From assembly GCA_002411615.1 (NCBI GenBank), contig DHOF01000056.1, forward strand, positions 559 to 12,759: a DNA stretch of 12,201 nucleotides, given 5' to 3'. Origin of the DNA: Ruminococcaceae bacterium UBA5397. Lineage in GTDB: Bacteria > Bacillota > Clostridia > Oscillospirales > Acutalibacteraceae. The position numbers and the translations under genes were made by a program. Below the pieces are notes generated by a model. The model did no database searches. It was not told where the DNA came from and was given only the letters and a program-made list of their open reading frames with translations. This document shows, in pieces, positions 1-7,678 of this stretch. Each line of letters begins with the position of its first letter. Within the stretch, counting starts at the first letter, position 1.

Positions 1-534
1 TTGGGAAATGGCGCAACCGCTTTTGCGTGGACCATTAAAGAATATACCAGTCCTATAATGGCAGGCGTTATTTTTGCAGTTGCTACCATGATTATTGCAG
101 CCACAATGGCTACTATGATGATGGCGACAGGAACCATTATCACGAACATTTATAAAACACAGGTCAATAAAGAAGCTACTGAAGACAAAATGTTGAAAGT
201 TTCTCGCTATGGCACCTTGATCTTTTCAGTTTGTACGTTGCTTCCTGCTTTCTTACTGCCCAGCGCAGCTTTGACAACAACTTTCCAGATTTTGATTCAA
301 TGTTCTACCGGTCCGGTCAGCTTTTCTATTCTTTCCGGTTTGCTTTGGAAACGTACGACAAAACAGGCGTCTTTGGCCAGCATGATTTCTGGTATTATTG
401 TTGGACTGATTTGGGTGATCAGCGGGTTGTCCAATCAAATCGAAACAATTTATGCTGTGATTGTTGTCAGCTATGGCGTAGGCATCATCACCACACTTTT
501 GACATCTAAAAAAGAAAATGCAATTCAGGCGTAA
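1..534 (+). CDS. Sodium:solute symporter (SSS family), 3' part only
   Basis: This is the C-terminal 177 residues of a polytopic membrane protein. The 5' part lies before the window, so the TTG at base 1 is an internal Leu codon and not a start. The protein has alternating hydrophobic segments (roughly residues 17-50, 70-90, 93-113, 122-142 and 147-166) and ends in a short Lys-rich tail. The stretch with a Met/Ala/Thr-rich helix followed by ITNIYK matches the region before the cytoplasmic loop in SSS transporters (PutP/PanF type), where the usual form is T-x-D-x-Y-K. Members import a solute such as an amino acid, sugar or pantothenate with Na+. The substrate cannot be read from this fragment. 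The hydrolase gene starts 57 bases after its stop with no terminator between them, so the two are probably co-transcribed and this transporter may import the hydrolase's substrate (inference). Confidence 0.85.
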   Translation: MGNGATAFAWTIKEYTSPIMAGVIFAVATMIIAATMATMMMATGTIITNIYKTQVNKEATEDKMLKVSRYGTLIFSVCTLLPAFLLPSAALTTTFQILIQCSTGPVSFSILSGLLWKRTTKQASLASMISGIIVGLIWVISGLSNQIETIYAVIVVSYGVGIITTLLTSKKENAIQA

Positions 535-591
535 TTGAAAATAAAAAATTTGTTTCAGGGGAATGAACCCTGTCATAAGGAGGTTTGTCTT

Positions 592-2316
592 ATGCCTACA
601 AAGCCCTATCTGGGAAAGACTCTTTCGGAAATTGCGATGTTTCGTCCCTATCCATCCGGCCGTGGAGGAGCTGTGAGTTCCAATAGTCCATATGCGACCA
701 GCGCCGGTTTGGAAATGATGAAAAATGGCGGAAATGCCATTGATGCGGCGGTTGCAATTTCTTTGGTACTGGGAGTTGTCGAACCATACCATTGCGGCAT
801 TGGCGGCGGATGTTTTCATGTTGTGTATCACAAAGAAAGCAATCAATTTTATGCCTGTGATGCACGCGGCGTAGCACCGTTAAATGCATATCAGGATATG
901 TTCTTGGATGAAAACGGAGATGTCGATCTGAACCTTACCGAATTTTCCGGCCGTTCTACTGCGGTTCCGGCACTTTACAAGGCAATGGATAATCTGCTGA
1001 AAAAATTCGGAACCATGACATTGGAGCAGGTATCGGCGCCTGCCATCCGGCTGTGCCGCGAAGGATTCAAATGCGGATTTATGTATACGCGTATCAGTGA
1101 TACGCCCGAAGCAGAACATAATGCGGCAGCTTATGAAGGCTTTAAAGAACTCTATCTGCACGATGGAAAGCCGCGTACTTTTGGTGAAGTGATTAAGAAT
1201 CCGGAACTCGCCGATACAATGGAAGCAGTTGCTAAAAACGGTGTCGACTGGTTCTATAATGGGCCTGTAGCCGATGCTGTCGTGAAGGCTGTCCAAAAAA
1301 ATAAAGGTGTTCTGGTAAAAGAAGATCTAAAAAATTGTTCGCCAAAACCGCGTACTCCGGTAGAGGGAACCTATCGGGGATATCAAGTTGTATCGATGCC
1401 GCCTCCGTCTTCCGGCGGAAGCCATATTATCCAAATGCTGAATATCCTTGAGAATTTTGACCTCGCAAAAATGGGATGGCATTCCGCCGAAAGCACACAT
1501 CTTTTGGCAGAAACGATGAAGCTCATGTTTGCAGATCGCTCGGTTGCAATGGGAGATCCTGATTTTGTAAAGGTACAGGTTGAGAAGATTCTTTCTAAAG
1601 AATATGCGAAAGAGCTTGCCAAAAAAATTGATCCGAATAAAGCGCAGGAGTTTGCGCCAACCGAAGGAATCGAAGCGAAAAGTTATCCGGGCTGTACTTC
1701 ACATTTCTCTGTCATGGATAAAGAGGGAAATGTCGTTGTGCAGACCCAGACAATCCGTAACTGGTGGGGCTGTGGGGTAGTGGTTCCCGGCTATGGATTT
1801 ATCATGAATAATACGATGGCTGATTTCAGCCCTAAAGTTGGCGTGCGTACAACACAGGGACTTGCCTATGGAATGGCGAATGCAGTACGTCCGGGAAAAA
1901 CGCCGCTTTCCAGTATGTCTCCTACGATTGTGCTCAAAGACGGGGTCCCGGTATTGGCTGTTGGGAGTGCGGGCGGTCCACGAATCATCACAAGCACGCT
2001 TCAGCTGATCGTCAATACGCTTGACTATGGAATGATGATGGAACCGGCTACTCGTGCGCCGCATATGTGCTGCTTAACGCTCGACCAGGGGCTGGAACTT
2101 GAAGACGGATTTTCTCCGGATACCGAGAAACTTTTAAGAGAAAAAGGACATAAAATCATTGAAACCGGGTCATGTGGAGAACTTTTGGTAATGCCGAATG
2201 GCATTATGAGAGTTGGAGATGAATTTTTCCCGGCAGGATGCAATCGTGCCGACGGCGGCGGCGGTGCATTGACTGAATTTGGAACAACCGCCATTGATGG
2301 AATTGTTTTTGAATAA
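592..2316 (+). CDS. ggt: Gamma-glutamyltransferase-family Ntn hydrolase, cytoplasmic, with altered donor site
   Basis: A 574-residue full-length GGT homologue. These enzymes self-cleave before a Thr and hydrolyse or transfer gamma-glutamyl groups from glutathione and related amides. The start is the ATG at 592, preceded by AAGGAGG at 577-583; the in-frame TTG at 535 has no such site. Visible GGT marks are DAR with R92 (E. coli R114), PPPSSGG, catalytic Thr T369 in C-T-S-H (E. coli T391), NN-x-M-x-DF with D411 (D433), LSSMSPT with S440/S441 (S462/S463) and GSAGG with the oxyanion glycines G461/G462. Self-cleavage would give a large chain of 368 residues and a small chain of 206. Two donor-site residues differ: E. 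coli N411 is R389 here and Q430 is T408. There is no signal peptide, unlike periplasmic or secreted GGTs, so it should act in the cytoplasm, perhaps on a compound brought in by the upstream symporter. The family is certain; activity on gamma-glutamyl compounds is not. Confidence 0.9.
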   Translation: MPTKPYLGKTLSEIAMFRPYPSGRGGAVSSNSPYATSAGLEMMKNGGNAIDAAVAISLVLGVVEPYHCGIGGGCFHVVYHKESNQFYACDARGVAPLNAYQDMFLDENGDVDLNLTEFSGRSTAVPALYKAMDNLLKKFGTMTLEQVSAPAIRLCREGFKCGFMYTRISDTPEAEHNAAAYEGFKELYLHDGKPRTFGEVIKNPELADTMEAVAKNGVDWFYNGPVADAVVKAVQKNKGVLVKEDLKNCSPKPRTPVEGTYRGYQVVSMPPPSSGGSHIIQMLNILENFDLAKMGWHSAESTHLLAETMKLMFADRSVAMGDPDFVKVQVEKILSKEYAKELAKKIDPNKAQEFAPTEGIEAKSYPGCTSHFSVMDKEGNVVVQTQTIRNWWGCGVVVPGYGFIMNNTMADFSPKVGVRTTQGLAYGMANAVRPGKTPLSSMSPTIVLKDGVPVLAVGSAGGPRIITSTLQLIVNTLDYGMMMEPATRAPHMCCLTLDQGLELEDGFSPDTEKLLREKGHKIIETGSCGELLVMPNGIMRVGDEFFPAGCNRADGGGGALTEFGTTAIDGIVFE

Positions 2317-2345
2317 AAGCCTTGCTTCCTATATACTTTTTTATT

Positions 2346-2383
2346 TGCTGGTCTGCAACTTTGCAGATCGGCATTTTTATTTT
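2346..2383 (+). terminator. Rho-independent terminator after the GGT-family gene
   Basis: A 13-base left arm at 2346-2358 pairs with 2361-2373 (two G-U wobbles, tiny central loop) and is followed by TTTTTATTTT. It lies 29 bases after the hydrolase stop and before the promoter of the DeoR gene, so it separates the two units. Confidence 0.85.
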
Positions 2384-2393
2384 AAATGATGAA

Positions 2394-2413
2394 TTTGTGT
2401 GGAATTACACAAA
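2394..2413. promoter_or_regulatory. Inverted repeat, probable operator for the DeoR-type repressor
   Basis: TTTGTGT and ACACAAA form a perfect 7+7 inverted repeat around a 6-base GGAATT spacer. It covers the -35 region of the promoter whose -10 box is at 2423-2428, the usual place for an autoregulatory operator. Which protein binds it is inference. No equally good second copy was seen before the kinase gene. Confidence 0.5.
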
Positions 2414-2419
2414 ACAATG

Positions 2420-2428
2420 TGATATAAT
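2420..2428 (+). promoter_or_regulatory. Extended -10 promoter of the DeoR-family gene
   Basis: TGATATAAT is a perfect extended -10 element (TGnTATAAT). It lies 33 bases before the start codon at 2462. No good -35 box is present, which is common for extended -10 promoters. Confidence 0.7.
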
Positions 2429-2461
2429 CCAAATAAGAATTTTATTTTTGGAGGAATCTTT

Positions 2462-3226
2462 ATGCTGCAGGAGCGAAGAAGCAAGATCATTCAAAAGATT
2501 CAGCAGAACAGTGTGGTAAAGGTCAGCGATTTAATGGAAGAATTCGGTGTTTCAATCGAGACCATTCGGCGCGATTTGGAATATCTTGAAGAGAATAATT
2601 ATTTGAAACGTGTATACGGCGGGGCTGTTAAAAAAGGATTCAATACACAAGAGCCGACATATAAACGGCGTGAAGTAGAGAAGGAAGATGAAAAGAAAAA
2701 AATTGCTGCTGCGGCGGCAGAACTGGTATCGGATGGGGATACTTTGTTTATGGATGTAGGAACGACCGTCTTAGAAACAGCACGTCAGCTTGGCAGCAAG
2801 AAGAGGATTACCGTTATTACAAATTCAACTTTAACCGCTCAGGCACTCATTGAAGTAAATCCGGAAAACCGGGTGATTTTGCTTGGCGGAGAGCTTAGAA
2901 ATGGGGATTTATCGGTTTCGGGATATTTATGTGATAATAGTCTTGAGAATTTTTACGCGGATAAAGCAATTATTGGCGCTGGAGGAATTACGATTGAAAG
3001 CGGGATTACCGATTACCATTTGGCAGAAGCAAATACCCGGCGTTTGATGATCAGACATTCCGATCAAGTCATTATCGTTGCAGATTCCAGCAAGTTTGGA
3101 GTGATTGCAATGAACCGTGTCTGCCCAGTTTCGGATATTCATACCATTGTAGTGGATGACAGTTTACCGGAAAAGGAAGCCCAGCGTTACCGTGATAAAG
3201 GACTGCGGATTTGTTTTGCCCGGTGA
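2462..3226 (+). CDS. DeoR/GlpR-family transcriptional repressor
   Basis: A 254-residue protein of normal DeoR-family length. The start ATG at 2462 follows GGAGG at 2450-2454. Residues 1-57 are the helix-turn-helix domain, opening with the typical ERR-x-x-I-x-x-x-I and continuing with SIETIRRDLEYLE and a YGGAV sequence at its end. The rest is the sugar-phosphate-sensing DeoR C-terminal domain, seen in DGDTLFMDVGTTV, VITNS, LLGGELR, GAGGI and VADSSKFG. DeoR proteins usually respond to a phosphorylated intermediate of the pathway they control; GlpR responds to glycerol-3-phosphate. It lies just upstream of the kinase-dehydrogenase operon on the same strand, separated by terminators, so it probably represses that operon and relieves repression when the kinase product builds up (inference). 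It may also control its own promoter through the inverted repeat at 2394-2413. Confidence 0.92.
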   Translation: MLQERRSKIIQKIQQNSVVKVSDLMEEFGVSIETIRRDLEYLEENNYLKRVYGGAVKKGFNTQEPTYKRREVEKEDEKKKIAAAAAELVSDGDTLFMDVGTTVLETARQLGSKKRITVITNSTLTAQALIEVNPENRVILLGGELRNGDLSVSGYLCDNSLENFYADKAIIGAGGITIESGITDYHLAEANTRRLMIRHSDQVIIVADSSKFGVIAMNRVCPVSDIHTIVVDDSLPEKEAQRYRDKGLRICFAR

Positions 3227-3252
3227 TGTTTTCATCATAAAAATTATAAAAG

Positions 3253-3297
3253 AAAGAGCCTGTACGGGTCGTTTTTGAGAGTACAGGCTCTTTTATG
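3253..3297 (+). terminator. Terminator hairpin after the DeoR-family gene
   Basis: AAAGAGCCTGTAC (3253-3265) and GTACAGGCTCTTT (3281-3293) form a perfect 13-bp stem with a 15-base loop, ending in TTTTAT. It begins 27 bases after the regulator stop. The U-tract is short, which may explain the second hairpin just downstream. Confidence 0.8.
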
Positions 3298-3316
3298 ATT
3301 GCAATAAAATTTTATG

Positions 3317-3358
3317 AAAAAATAGCAAGAAAGTGCTTTTCTTTTCTTGCTATTTTTT
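3317..3358. terminator. Second, symmetrical hairpin terminator between repressor and kinase
   Basis: The arms 3317-3332 and 3343-3358 are perfectly complementary over 16 bases, with a 10-base loop. The left arm starts with six A and the right arm ends with six T, so it could terminate from either side. It lies only 14 bases before the -10 box of the kinase promoter, so its right arm covers the expected -35 position. Confidence 0.7.
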
Positions 3359-3372
3359 ATTTCCTATGCTAT

Positions 3373-3378
3373 TATAAT
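3373..3378 (+). promoter_or_regulatory. Candidate -10 box for the kinase operon
   Basis: A perfect TATAAT lies 53 bases before the kinase start. The expected -35 position (about 3350-3355) is poor and sits inside the hairpin arm, so the promoter may depend on an activator or be weak. Between it and the start is AATATT-ATC-AATATT (3396-3410) and CCAC-AC-GTGG (3411-3420), either of which could be a regulator site. Confidence 0.5.
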
Positions 3379-3431
3379 TCCATAAAACATCACACAATAT
3401 TATCAATATTCCACACGTGGAGGGAAAACCT

Positions 3432-4928
3432 ATGAAGCATACAGGATATTTTATGGGAATAGATGCCGGAACAACCGGGACGACGGTATTGATAATGGAT
3501 GAAAAATGGAATGTTGCAGCAAAAGGTTATCAAAAGCATAGAATGGACAGCCCAAAACCCGGTTGGATGGAACAAGATGCGAATGTTCTTTGGGAGGATT
3601 TGCTGTGTGCTGTAGAGAGAGCGTTATCGCAGCTCCCTTTAAACGCACAGATTTTAGGAGTCGGACTTGATCACCAGGGAGAAAGCTGCTTGATTTGGGA
3701 GAAATCAACTGGAAATCCGCTTTCGCAGGCAATTAATTGGCAGGATCGAAGAACGGTAACGGCGTCCGAAGAGTTAGCTGCAAAGTATGGGGAGGAAATT
3801 CAAAAACGAACAGGATTTTTTCCGGATTCTTATTTTAGCGCAGAAAAATTTGTTTGGGAATTGGAACAGATTCCAAACGGACATAGGCGGGCAGAAAATG
3901 GAGAACTTTGCGCCGGAACGCTTGGCAGCTGGTTCCTTTTTAGAATGACGGGAGGAAAAATCCATATGACGGATCCCTCCACTGCCTCGCGCACTATGCT
4001 TTATAACATTCACACCGGGTCATGGGATGATGAGATTTTAGAGATGCTTTCCCTTCCCCGTAAGATGTTTCCTCAAATTGGAAGAAGTGCACAGCGATTC
4101 GGTATGACAGAGCCGCGGTGCTTTTTAGGGCTCCAGATTCCGGTTTCAGGATTGATCGTCGATCAGCAGGCAGCATTGTTTGGACAGTGCTGCTTTCATA
4201 CAGGAATGATAAAAACGACTTATGGAACAGGCTGCTTTCTCCTGATGAATACAGGGCAGACCCCTATAAAGTCTCCGGGCGGACTTTTGACGACGGTAGC
4301 GTGGAATCTCAGGGGAAAAGATATTTTCGCTTTAGACGGTGGGATTTATACGGCCGGAGCGGCGGTTAATTGGCTGCGCGAAAAGATGGGAATGATCGAA
4401 TTTTGTGAGCAGACGCAGCAAATGGCAGAAAGTGTACAGGATAACGGCGGTATTTATTTTGTACCGGCGTTTGTGGGATTGGCAGCTCCCCATTGGGATA
4501 ACTGTGCGCGCGGAACAATTTTTGGAATTAATTCTATGACGGAAAAAGAGCAGATCGTTCGGGCAACTCTCGAGAGTATTGCTTATCAGGTATCGGATAA
4601 TCTTGATGTTATGATCAGAGATTCTGGATTCCCCATTGGGGGAATGCGCGCAGACGGAGGGATGGCGGTCAATTCATTTCTGATGCAGTTTCAGGCGGAT
4701 ATTTTGAATATTCCGGTAGATGTCCCGGTGATTTCGGAAACCAGCAGTTTAGGTGCCGCTTATCTTGCTGCTTTTGGAGAAGGTTGGTTTTCGTCTTTGA
4801 GTGAGATTGAGTATAATTGGCAGTTACAGTGTCGATACGAGCCAAAAATGTCAGATGATGAACGGCAGACACTGCTTTGCAATTGGCATAGAGCAGTGGA
4901 GCGTTCCCTTGGATGGCTTCAAAAATAG
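3432..4928 (+). CDS. FGGY-family kinase, glycerol-kinase-like with altered substrate pocket
   Basis: A 498-residue protein matching glycerol kinase along its full length. It has the N-terminal phosphate loop GIDAGTTGTT, the catalytic base D244 in VDQQAALFGQ, the ATP-side YGTGCF, and the FGGY signatures VPAFVGLAAPHWD and RATLESIAYQ. The start is ATG 3432; GGAGG at 3419-3423 is its ribosome site and rules out the in-frame GTG at 3417. Glycerol kinase holds glycerol with R83, E84, W103, Y135 and D245 (E. coli mature numbering). Here E84, W103, Y134 and D244 are kept, but the Arg position is Gly (G83, in HQGES). So it phosphorylates glycerol or a close relative, and the Arg loss argues for another polyol or amino alcohol. 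It is the first gene of a five-gene operon with a GlpA-like dehydrogenase, which fits a kinase-then-oxidise pathway. The family is certain, the substrate is not. Confidence 0.88.
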   Translation: MKHTGYFMGIDAGTTGTTVLIMDEKWNVAAKGYQKHRMDSPKPGWMEQDANVLWEDLLCAVERALSQLPLNAQILGVGLDHQGESCLIWEKSTGNPLSQAINWQDRRTVTASEELAAKYGEEIQKRTGFFPDSYFSAEKFVWELEQIPNGHRRAENGELCAGTLGSWFLFRMTGGKIHMTDPSTASRTMLYNIHTGSWDDEILEMLSLPRKMFPQIGRSAQRFGMTEPRCFLGLQIPVSGLIVDQQAALFGQCCFHTGMIKTTYGTGCFLLMNTGQTPIKSPGGLLTTVAWNLRGKDIFALDGGIYTAGAAVNWLREKMGMIEFCEQTQQMAESVQDNGGIYFVPAFVGLAAPHWDNCARGTIFGINSMTEKEQIVRATLESIAYQVSDNLDVMIRDSGFPIGGMRADGGMAVNSFLMQFQADILNIPVDVPVISETSSLGAAYLAAFGEGWFSSLSEIEYNWQLQCRYEPKMSDDERQTLLCNWHRAVERSLGWLQK

Positions 4929-4963
4929 ACACGATAAAGTTTTTAGTTTTAGGAGGAAAAACA

Positions 4964-6403
4964 ATGAGAAACACAGATGTGCTGATTATTGGGGCCGGAG
5001 CGGTCGGCTGTTCCATCGCGCGGGAACTGACAAAATATCAGGTCCGCGTATTGGTGGTTGAGAAAAAGGAAGATGTTGGGGGAGATGCTTCCAAAGCAAA
5101 CAGCGCAATTATTCATACGGGATATGATGCCTCTCCGGATACGTTGGAATCTCAGTTGGTTGTTGCAGCAAATCCGATGTATGATAAGCTTACAAAAGAT
5201 TTGGATGTTCCATTTTCGAGAATTGGTGGAATTCTTCCGGCAATCAATCAGGAACAGTATGAAAAATTACCGGCACTAAAAGAAAAGGCATTTAAAAACC
5301 GTGTGTATGATGTGGAATATCTTTCTGGCAAAGAGCTGCTTAAAATGGAACCAAATTTAAATCCGGAGACAAAAGCAGGGCTATATATCCCGCGTGAGAG
5401 CATCATTGATCCATTCCTTTTGGTGGTTGGTTATGCCGAAAATGCACAGCAGAACGGTGCCGATTTTCTTTTGGGAACAGAAGTGACCGGGATACATAAG
5501 GAACAGGGAAAAATAACAGCGGTGGAAACAACAGCCGGAGAGATTTCCTGTAAATGGGTCGTCAATGCAGCCGGACTGCATTGTGACGAAATTGCAGCAA
5601 TGGTTGGAAAAAATGATTATACAGTGAATCCGCGAAAAGGACAGTTTTATGTTCTTGATAAAAACACGTCCTGTAAAGTGGAACATATTATACTGCCGAT
5701 TCCAACGAAAGTTACGAAAGGAAAGCTGATGTGCCCGACCATTCACGGGAATATGTTGGTTGGCCCAACAGCGGAGGATCTTTCCGATAAGGAGGATCGG
5801 TCAACGGATGCGGCAGGACTTAAGAGTGTTGCAGAAGACGTGCGGCACCTGATTCCGAATGTGAATCTTCGTGATACGATCACACAGTACAGCGGTCTTC
5901 GTCCAAATCGAAACCCCGAGGGACTACATGTAGATACTTATGATGACTTAAAAAATTATGTAAACCTTTCGGGAGTGCGTTCTACGGGATTAACAGCTTC
6001 CGCCTCTCTTGGAAAATATGTGGCACAGACTCTTTTAAAACTTGGAATGCCTGCAGAAATGAATCCTGATTTTAATCCGGTTCGGAAAGGTATTGTGCGG
6101 TTCCGCGAACTTACACGGGAACAGCAGGATCAAATGATTCAGAAAAATCCTTTATATGGCAGAGTGATCTGCCGCTGTGAAACAATCACAGAGGGAGAAA
6201 TTGTTGCAGCAATTCACAGTCCGATTCCTGCCCGCAGTATGGATGCAGTTAAACGTCGCGTGCGCGCAGGGCTCGGACGCTGCCAAGGTGGATTTTGTGG
6301 GCCAAGGGTACTGGAGATTCTTGCACGTGAGATGGGAGTATCTGCTGAGGAAATCAATAAGAATGATAAAGGTTCTTACATGATTGCCGGAAAAGTGAGA
6401 TAA
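4964..6403 (+). CDS. glpA: GlpA-like FAD-dependent dehydrogenase with C-terminal BFD-type [2Fe-2S] domain
   Basis: A 479-residue flavoprotein. The start ATG 4964 follows AGGAGG at 4951-4956; an in-frame ATG at 4913 would overlap the kinase gene and has no clear ribosome site. The N-terminus has the FAD-binding IIGAGAVGCSIAREL and a DAO fold, including SKANSAIIHTGYDA. The C-terminus has a bacterioferredoxin-like Fe-S domain with C403-x-C405 and C440-x4-C445. This layout matches the GlpA subunit of anaerobic glycerol-3-phosphate dehydrogenase, which oxidises glycerol-3-phosphate to dihydroxyacetone phosphate and passes electrons to partner subunits. It lies 35 bases after the kinase, so it most likely oxidises the kinase product. 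Similar proteins are also annotated as L-2-hydroxyglutarate oxidase-like (LhgO). GlpB and GlpC are not in the window; the next two genes probably take their role. Confidence 0.85.
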   Translation: MRNTDVLIIGAGAVGCSIARELTKYQVRVLVVEKKEDVGGDASKANSAIIHTGYDASPDTLESQLVVAANPMYDKLTKDLDVPFSRIGGILPAINQEQYEKLPALKEKAFKNRVYDVEYLSGKELLKMEPNLNPETKAGLYIPRESIIDPFLLVVGYAENAQQNGADFLLGTEVTGIHKEQGKITAVETTAGEISCKWVVNAAGLHCDEIAAMVGKNDYTVNPRKGQFYVLDKNTSCKVEHIILPIPTKVTKGKLMCPTIHGNMLVGPTAEDLSDKEDRSTDAAGLKSVAEDVRHLIPNVNLRDTITQYSGLRPNRNPEGLHVDTYDDLKNYVNLSGVRSTGLTASASLGKYVAQTLLKLGMPAEMNPDFNPVRKGIVRFRELTREQQDQMIQKNPLYGRVICRCETITEGEIVAAIHSPIPARSMDAVKRRVRAGLGRCQGGFCGPRVLEILAREMGVSAEEINKNDKGSYMIAGKVR

Positions 6404-6416
6404 GGGGGATTACAGA

Positions 6417-7676
6417 ATGTATGAAATTACATGCGATGTAGCGGTCATCGGAGCAGGCCCCGCAGGGCTTGCAGCGGCTGCTGCAGCAAAGGAACAGGGC
6501 GCAGAAAAAGTATTAATGATTGAGCGTGATACCGCATTGGGAGGCATTTTGCAGCAGTGCGTGCATCCAGGATTCGGTTTGTCGCTTTTTAACGAAGAAC
6601 TTACCGGCCCCGAATATGCGGGACGTTTTATTGAAAAAGTGGAGCAAGCTGGGATTCAAACATTGTTGGATACGATGGTTTTGGAGGTTCGGCAGGATGG
6701 AACGATCTACTGCACGAATTCCCGTTATGGAATAACGATGGTAAAATCAGGGAGTGTGGTTCTTGCTATGGGATGCCGTGAAAAGACCCGGGGAAACATT
6801 CAGATTCCGGGAACTCGTCCGGCGGGAATTTATACCGCCGGTTCGGCTCAAAGAATGGTCAATCGGCAGAATGAAATGGTTGGAAAAAAAGTCGTCATTT
6901 TAGGTTCCGGAGATATCGGGATGATCATGGCGCGCCGCCTTACACTAGAAGGCGCCAAAGTAGTCGCGGTAGTAGAAGTTATGGATTATCTCGCGGGACT
7001 CACTCGTAACCGGGTGCAGTGTTTGGATGATTTTGGGATTCCGCTGCTGCTTTCTCACACTGTAACAAGAATTGTTGGCAATCAGCGTGTAGAAGGAGTC
7101 TATGTAGCAAAGGTTGACCAGAACCGACTCCCGATTCCAAATACGGAAATGTTCTTTGACTGCGATACTTTGCTGCTTTCAGTAGGTTTGATCCCGGAAA
7201 ACGAACTCTCAAAAGCGGCCAGCATCGAAATGGACAACGTAACAAATGGACCGGTTGTCAATCAGTATATGCAGACCAGCGCTCCCAGACTTTTTGCCTG
7301 CGGAAATGTAGTCCATGTAAACGATTTGGTGGATAATGTTTCAATAGAAAGTATGCTTGCCGGGAAAAATGCGGCTAAATATGCGATGGGACAGCTCCCG
7401 TCTTCTAAGCGGGTTGTGGTATGCAGGCCGGGAGAAAATGTGCGGTATCTTTGTCCGCAAAAAATTGCTGTTTCTGATGAAGCGGAAGATGTAACGATTT
7501 ATTTTCGTGTTAAACAACCGCAGAAAGAAACGACATTAAAGGTATCCTGTGAGGAAGGATTGCTTTTTGAAAAACGTCTGCCTCGTGTGAATCCGGGCGA
7601 AATGCAGCATATAGGTGTTTCGACCGCTTCACTTTCAGGGAAAACGCTTACAGTCGATGCGGAAAAGAGGAATTGA
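6417..7676 (+). CDS. FAD/NAD(P)-dependent oxidoreductase, partner of the GlpA-like protein
   Basis: A 419-residue two-dinucleotide-binding flavoprotein (Pyr_redox_2 type). The start ATG 6417 follows AAGGGGG at 6402-6408, 13 bases after the preceding stop. It has an FAD motif GAGPAG (residues 12-17), a conserved-looking GGILQQC-x-HPGFGL with C48, an NAD(P) motif GSGDIG (163-168), and a C-terminal FAD contact near LFACGNVVHVNDLVD. Residues beyond about 330 form a small extra domain. Homologues regularly sit between GlpA-like and DUF1667 genes in Firmicutes glycerol operons (remembered pattern). The likely job is to move electrons from the GlpA-like subunit to NAD(P)+ or another carrier. There is no CxxC disulfide pair of the thioredoxin reductase kind. 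The electron acceptor is not visible from sequence. Confidence 0.85.
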   Translation: MYEITCDVAVIGAGPAGLAAAAAAKEQGAEKVLMIERDTALGGILQQCVHPGFGLSLFNEELTGPEYAGRFIEKVEQAGIQTLLDTMVLEVRQDGTIYCTNSRYGITMVKSGSVVLAMGCREKTRGNIQIPGTRPAGIYTAGSAQRMVNRQNEMVGKKVVILGSGDIGMIMARRLTLEGAKVVAVVEVMDYLAGLTRNRVQCLDDFGIPLLLSHTVTRIVGNQRVEGVYVAKVDQNRLPIPNTEMFFDCDTLLLSVGLIPENELSKAASIEMDNVTNGPVVNQYMQTSAPRLFACGNVVHVNDLVDNVSIESMLAGKNAAKYAMGQLPSSKRVVVCRPGENVRYLCPQKIAVSDEAEDVTIYFRVKQPQKETTLKVSCEEGLLFEKRLPRVNPGEMQHIGVSTASLSGKTLTVDAEKRN

Positions 7677-7678
7677 TC

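Noticed and set aside
253..846. A 197-codon - strand open frame across the symporter and hydrolase genes
   Set aside because: It is antisense to two well-supported genes, spans their boundary, and has no recognisable domain.
3329..3342. A catabolite-repression (cre-like) box near AGAAAGTGCTTTTC
   Set aside because: It matches the usual cre pattern only partly, and the bases are fully explained by the arm and loop of the hairpin at 3317-3358.
3417..3431. An upstream GTG start for the kinase (five extra residues)
   Set aside because: The GGAGG ribosome site lies inside those codons and is correctly spaced for ATG 3432.
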